From JAYWIG01 sp043789035 (GTDB lineage Bacteria > Pseudomonadota > Gammaproteobacteria > Burkholderiales > Burkholderiaceae_E), in the NCBI GenBank assembly GCA_043789035.1, contig JAYWIG010000094.1, positions 1 through 14,767 of the forward strand: DNA of 14,767 nucleotides. Direction: 5' to 3'. This document shows positions 13,158 to 14,767 of the stretch, piece after piece (the first letter of the stretch is position 1; the number at the start of each line of letters is the position of its first letter). A program made the translations under genes and the position numbers. The notes beneath the pieces were generated by a model. That model was not told the origin of the DNA, made no database searches, and worked only from the letters and a program-made list of their open reading frames with translations.

Positions 13158-13447
13158 GGTTGACGCCCACCGGTTGCGCTGTGATTTCGCCCCATTTGTG
13201 CGGGTTGTAGTGGAGGCGCGGCAGATTCAACCTGTTTTTTGATCAATTGCCCTTGAGGGTATCGGGCTTCCGGAACAACAGCGTCAGGGCCTTGCAGGAT
13301 ATAAACAGCCGTAATTGCGCAGGCAAGCACGGCCGACAGTGGGCCACTGATGACCATCCAAAGATAGGGCTCTTTCCACCAAGGACGAACGGCAGGAGCA
13401 GAGAAATTTCCTGACTTATCGGGCTGTGAGGAATACTGATTTTTCAT
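13154..13447 (-). CDS. fixH: FixH-family cbb3 oxidase assembly protein (short betaproteobacterial form)
   Basis: A 97-residue membrane-anchored protein. Residues 21-45 (RPWWKEPYLWMVISGPLSAV, then a hydrophobic run) form the N-terminal helix typical of FixH/CcoH in betaproteobacteria. The segment DAVVPEARYPQGQLIKKQ matches the family's conserved DPVVxExYYxxG-like region, and the end GRNHSAT resembles the usual RNHAAT. FixH/CcoH helps assemble the cbb3 cytochrome oxidase in the inner membrane. The start ATG 13447 has a strong AAAGGAG seven bases upstream and lies 32 bases inside the end of ccoG, in another frame. The next gene starts in an ATGA overlap. The normally acidic-Tyr-Tyr motif is ARYP here, a mild divergence. 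Confidence 0.85.
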   Translation of the reverse strand: MKNQYSSQPDKSGNFSAPAVRPWWKEPYLWMVISGPLSAVLACAITAVYILQGPDAVVPEARYPQGQLIKKQVESAAPPLQPAQMGRNHSATGGRQP

Positions 13448-14767
13448 GGAGGATCTCCTTTTTCGAAGCCTGAGATTGAATTGAAAACTCGATGGGATGT
13501 GAACCCTTCTCGATACCCATTTCGATACCCTTTTGGTTACCCCTGATTGGTGCTTGCAGACGCACAGATATCCAGCGTGAGCTTGCGCTATCCACACTCA
13601 CCAAGGTGGGTGAAGCGGGTGAAACAATCGTTAAACCATTGAGCCCTGATGCAGTGATCAAATAAGTTTGCTCCTGCTCAGTGGCGTTCATGATTTGCAG
13701 TCGATAGGTGTTTTCGAACAAACCTTCACCAAACTGCATTGCCGTGCCACGATCTCTCACTACATCGACTTTGAAGTTAGTTCGTAACGCTAAGCTAGTG
13801 AGTAAACCAATAGAAATAGCCAGAAGGATCGCAGAGTAAATAAGGACCCTTGGCCGAAGTACCCTCTTAACAATCTGGGCATTCGATAAATTTTGATCGA
13901 TGCCATTTTGGGTGCTGTTTTTAATAAGACCTAATGGGTAGTTCATTTTTTTCATGACGCCATTGCAAACATCCACGCAAGCTGAGCAGCTAATGCATTC
14001 ATATTGCAAGCCTTTACGGATATCAATACCGGTAGGGCAAACCTGTACGCAAAGACCACAGTCGATGCAGTCTCCTAAACCTTTGCTTTGATAGATGGCG
14101 GGCGAATCGGCACGAGGTCTCGATCCGCGCTGCTCACCGCGCTTTTCATCGTAAGTGACGATGAGAGTGTCGCGATCAAACATGGCGCTTTGGAAACGTG
14201 CATAGGGGCACATATATTTGCACACTTGCTCGCGCATCCATCCTGCGTTTCCGTAAGTTGCTAAGCCATAGAAACATATCCAGAAGCTCTCCCATGGCCC
14301 AAGTGAAGTGCCAATTACTTCAGTCGCCAAGGAAAGAATCGGTGTGAAGTAGCCAACGAAGGTAAAACCAGTCCAAAGGCTAATAGTTATCCACACTGCA
14401 TGTTTGCAAAACTTCCTGAACAGGTTTTCAAAAGCGAGTGAACTTGCGTCGCGTTTCATCCTGGCTATGCGGTCTCCTTCTAACTTTCTTTCTACCCACA
14501 TGAATATTTCGGTATAAACGGTTTGAGGGCAAGCATAGCCACACCAGAGCCTGCCGGCAATCGCAGTGAATAAAAATAGGGAAAAAGCGCAGATGACCAA
14601 CAGACCCGTCAAATAAATCAAGTCTTGTGGATACAGCACGAGATTGAAAATATAAAAACGCCGCGCACCTAAATCGAAAAGAACTGCTTGTCGTTGATTA
14701 ATCGTTAGCCAAGGTAGACCGTAAAAGACAAGTTGTGTTGCCCAAACGATCAGCCATCGCCAATTGT
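13416..14767 (-). CDS. ccoG: CcoG-like cytochrome c oxidase accessory protein (N-terminus outside window)
   Basis: The frame is open to the right edge, so the first 40-60 residues are missing; about 450 remain. It begins NWRWLIVWATQLVFYGLPWL and has the CcoG hallmarks: QAVLFDLGARRFYIF, WCGYACPQTVYTEIFMWVERKLEGDR and REQVCKYMCPYARFQSAMFD. Two ferredoxin-type motifs follow, CIDCGLCVQVCP and CISCSACVDVC, for two [4Fe-4S] clusters. Then come a membrane helix (SAILLAISIGLLTSLAL) and a periplasmic immunoglobulin-like C-terminal domain. CcoG is known to reduce Cu(II) for insertion into cbb3 oxidase. It overlaps fixH by 32 bases. The cbb3 structural genes would be expected just beyond the right edge. 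Confidence 0.95.
   Translation of the reverse strand, partial: NWRWLIVWATQLVFYGLPWLTINQRQAVLFDLGARRFYIFNLVLYPQDLIYLTGLLVICAFSLFLFTAIAGRLWCGYACPQTVYTEIFMWVERKLEGDRIARMKRDASSLAFENLFRKFCKHAVWITISLWTGFTFVGYFTPILSLATEVIGTSLGPWESFWICFYGLATYGNAGWMREQVCKYMCPYARFQSAMFDRDTLIVTYDEKRGEQRGSRPRADSPAIYQSKGLGDCIDCGLCVQVCPTGIDIRKGLQYECISCSACVDVCNGVMKKMNYPLGLIKNSTQNGIDQNLSNAQIVKRVLRPRVLIYSAILLAISIGLLTSLALRTNFKVDVVRDRGTAMQFGEGLFENTYRLQIMNATEQEQTYLITASGLNGLTIVSPASPTLVSVDSASSRWISVRLQAPIRGNQKGIEMGIEKGSHPIEFSIQSQASKKEILHEKSVFLTAR

Noticed and set aside
1..14767. CRISPR arrays, insertion sequences, tRNA or rRNA genes.
   Set aside because: No regularly spaced repeats, transposase-like proteins or tRNA/rRNA-like sequences were seen on reading the window by eye.

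Overview
The window looks like chromosomal DNA of a betaproteobacterium, probably Burkholderiales, with roughly even GC content. The clues are a short FixH protein of the type found beside ccoG in this group, a MerR regulator with a C-terminal domain I associate with this group, HiPIP and Coq7-like proteins, and FNR/Anr-type and E. coli-type LexA sites. The species cannot be named from the sequence.

Layout. (1) Positions 1-1902, minus strand: an apparent operon, read right to left, of HiPIP, a Coq7-like di-iron hydroxylase, a DCC-family (DUF393) protein and an SDR cut by the left edge. It diverges from a CarH/LitR-like MerR regulator (2171-3235). The region between them holds five copies of ACTCAA: a perfect 9-bp inverted repeat and direct repeats in 11-bp phase over the MerR promoter. 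(2) 3465-3836: a small two-helix membrane protein of unknown function. (3) 3976-6094: a possible DNA-damage patch. A good LexA box (4552-4571) sits on the promoter of a minus-strand pair, a small zinc-ribbon protein and a small HTH-like protein. Next come a broken Fic gene and an SRAP (HMCES/YedK) gene. (4) 6094-12268: a low-oxygen and energy-stress region. It holds a UspA protein behind an FNR-type box, an FNR/FixK-like regulator without the FNR cysteines, a PAS-GAF hybrid histidine kinase, a convergent OmpR-type response regulator, a TraR/DksA-like zinc-finger protein, a K+-channel-like protein and a tandem UspA protein. FNR-type boxes lie before the TraR-like gene and between the channel and the tandem UspA gene. 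(5) 12265-14767, minus strand: a tightly overlapping cbb3-oxidase accessory operon of ccoG (cut by the right edge), fixH, a small membrane protein and a TauE/SafE-like (DsbD_2-like) protein.

How it fits together (inference): the right two-thirds looks like one microaerobic circuit. The FNR/FixK-like protein has the E-x-x-S-R recognition helix suited to the TTGAT-N4-ATCAA boxes found here, and the kinase and response regulator would feed in a second signal. The left end looks like a separate stress-responsive quinone and electron-transfer module under a MerR regulator that keeps a CarH-like operator layout but has lost the visible cobalamin ligand. Two convergent gene pairs end in a shared 4-bp palindrome carrying both stop codons, which shows how compact the region is.
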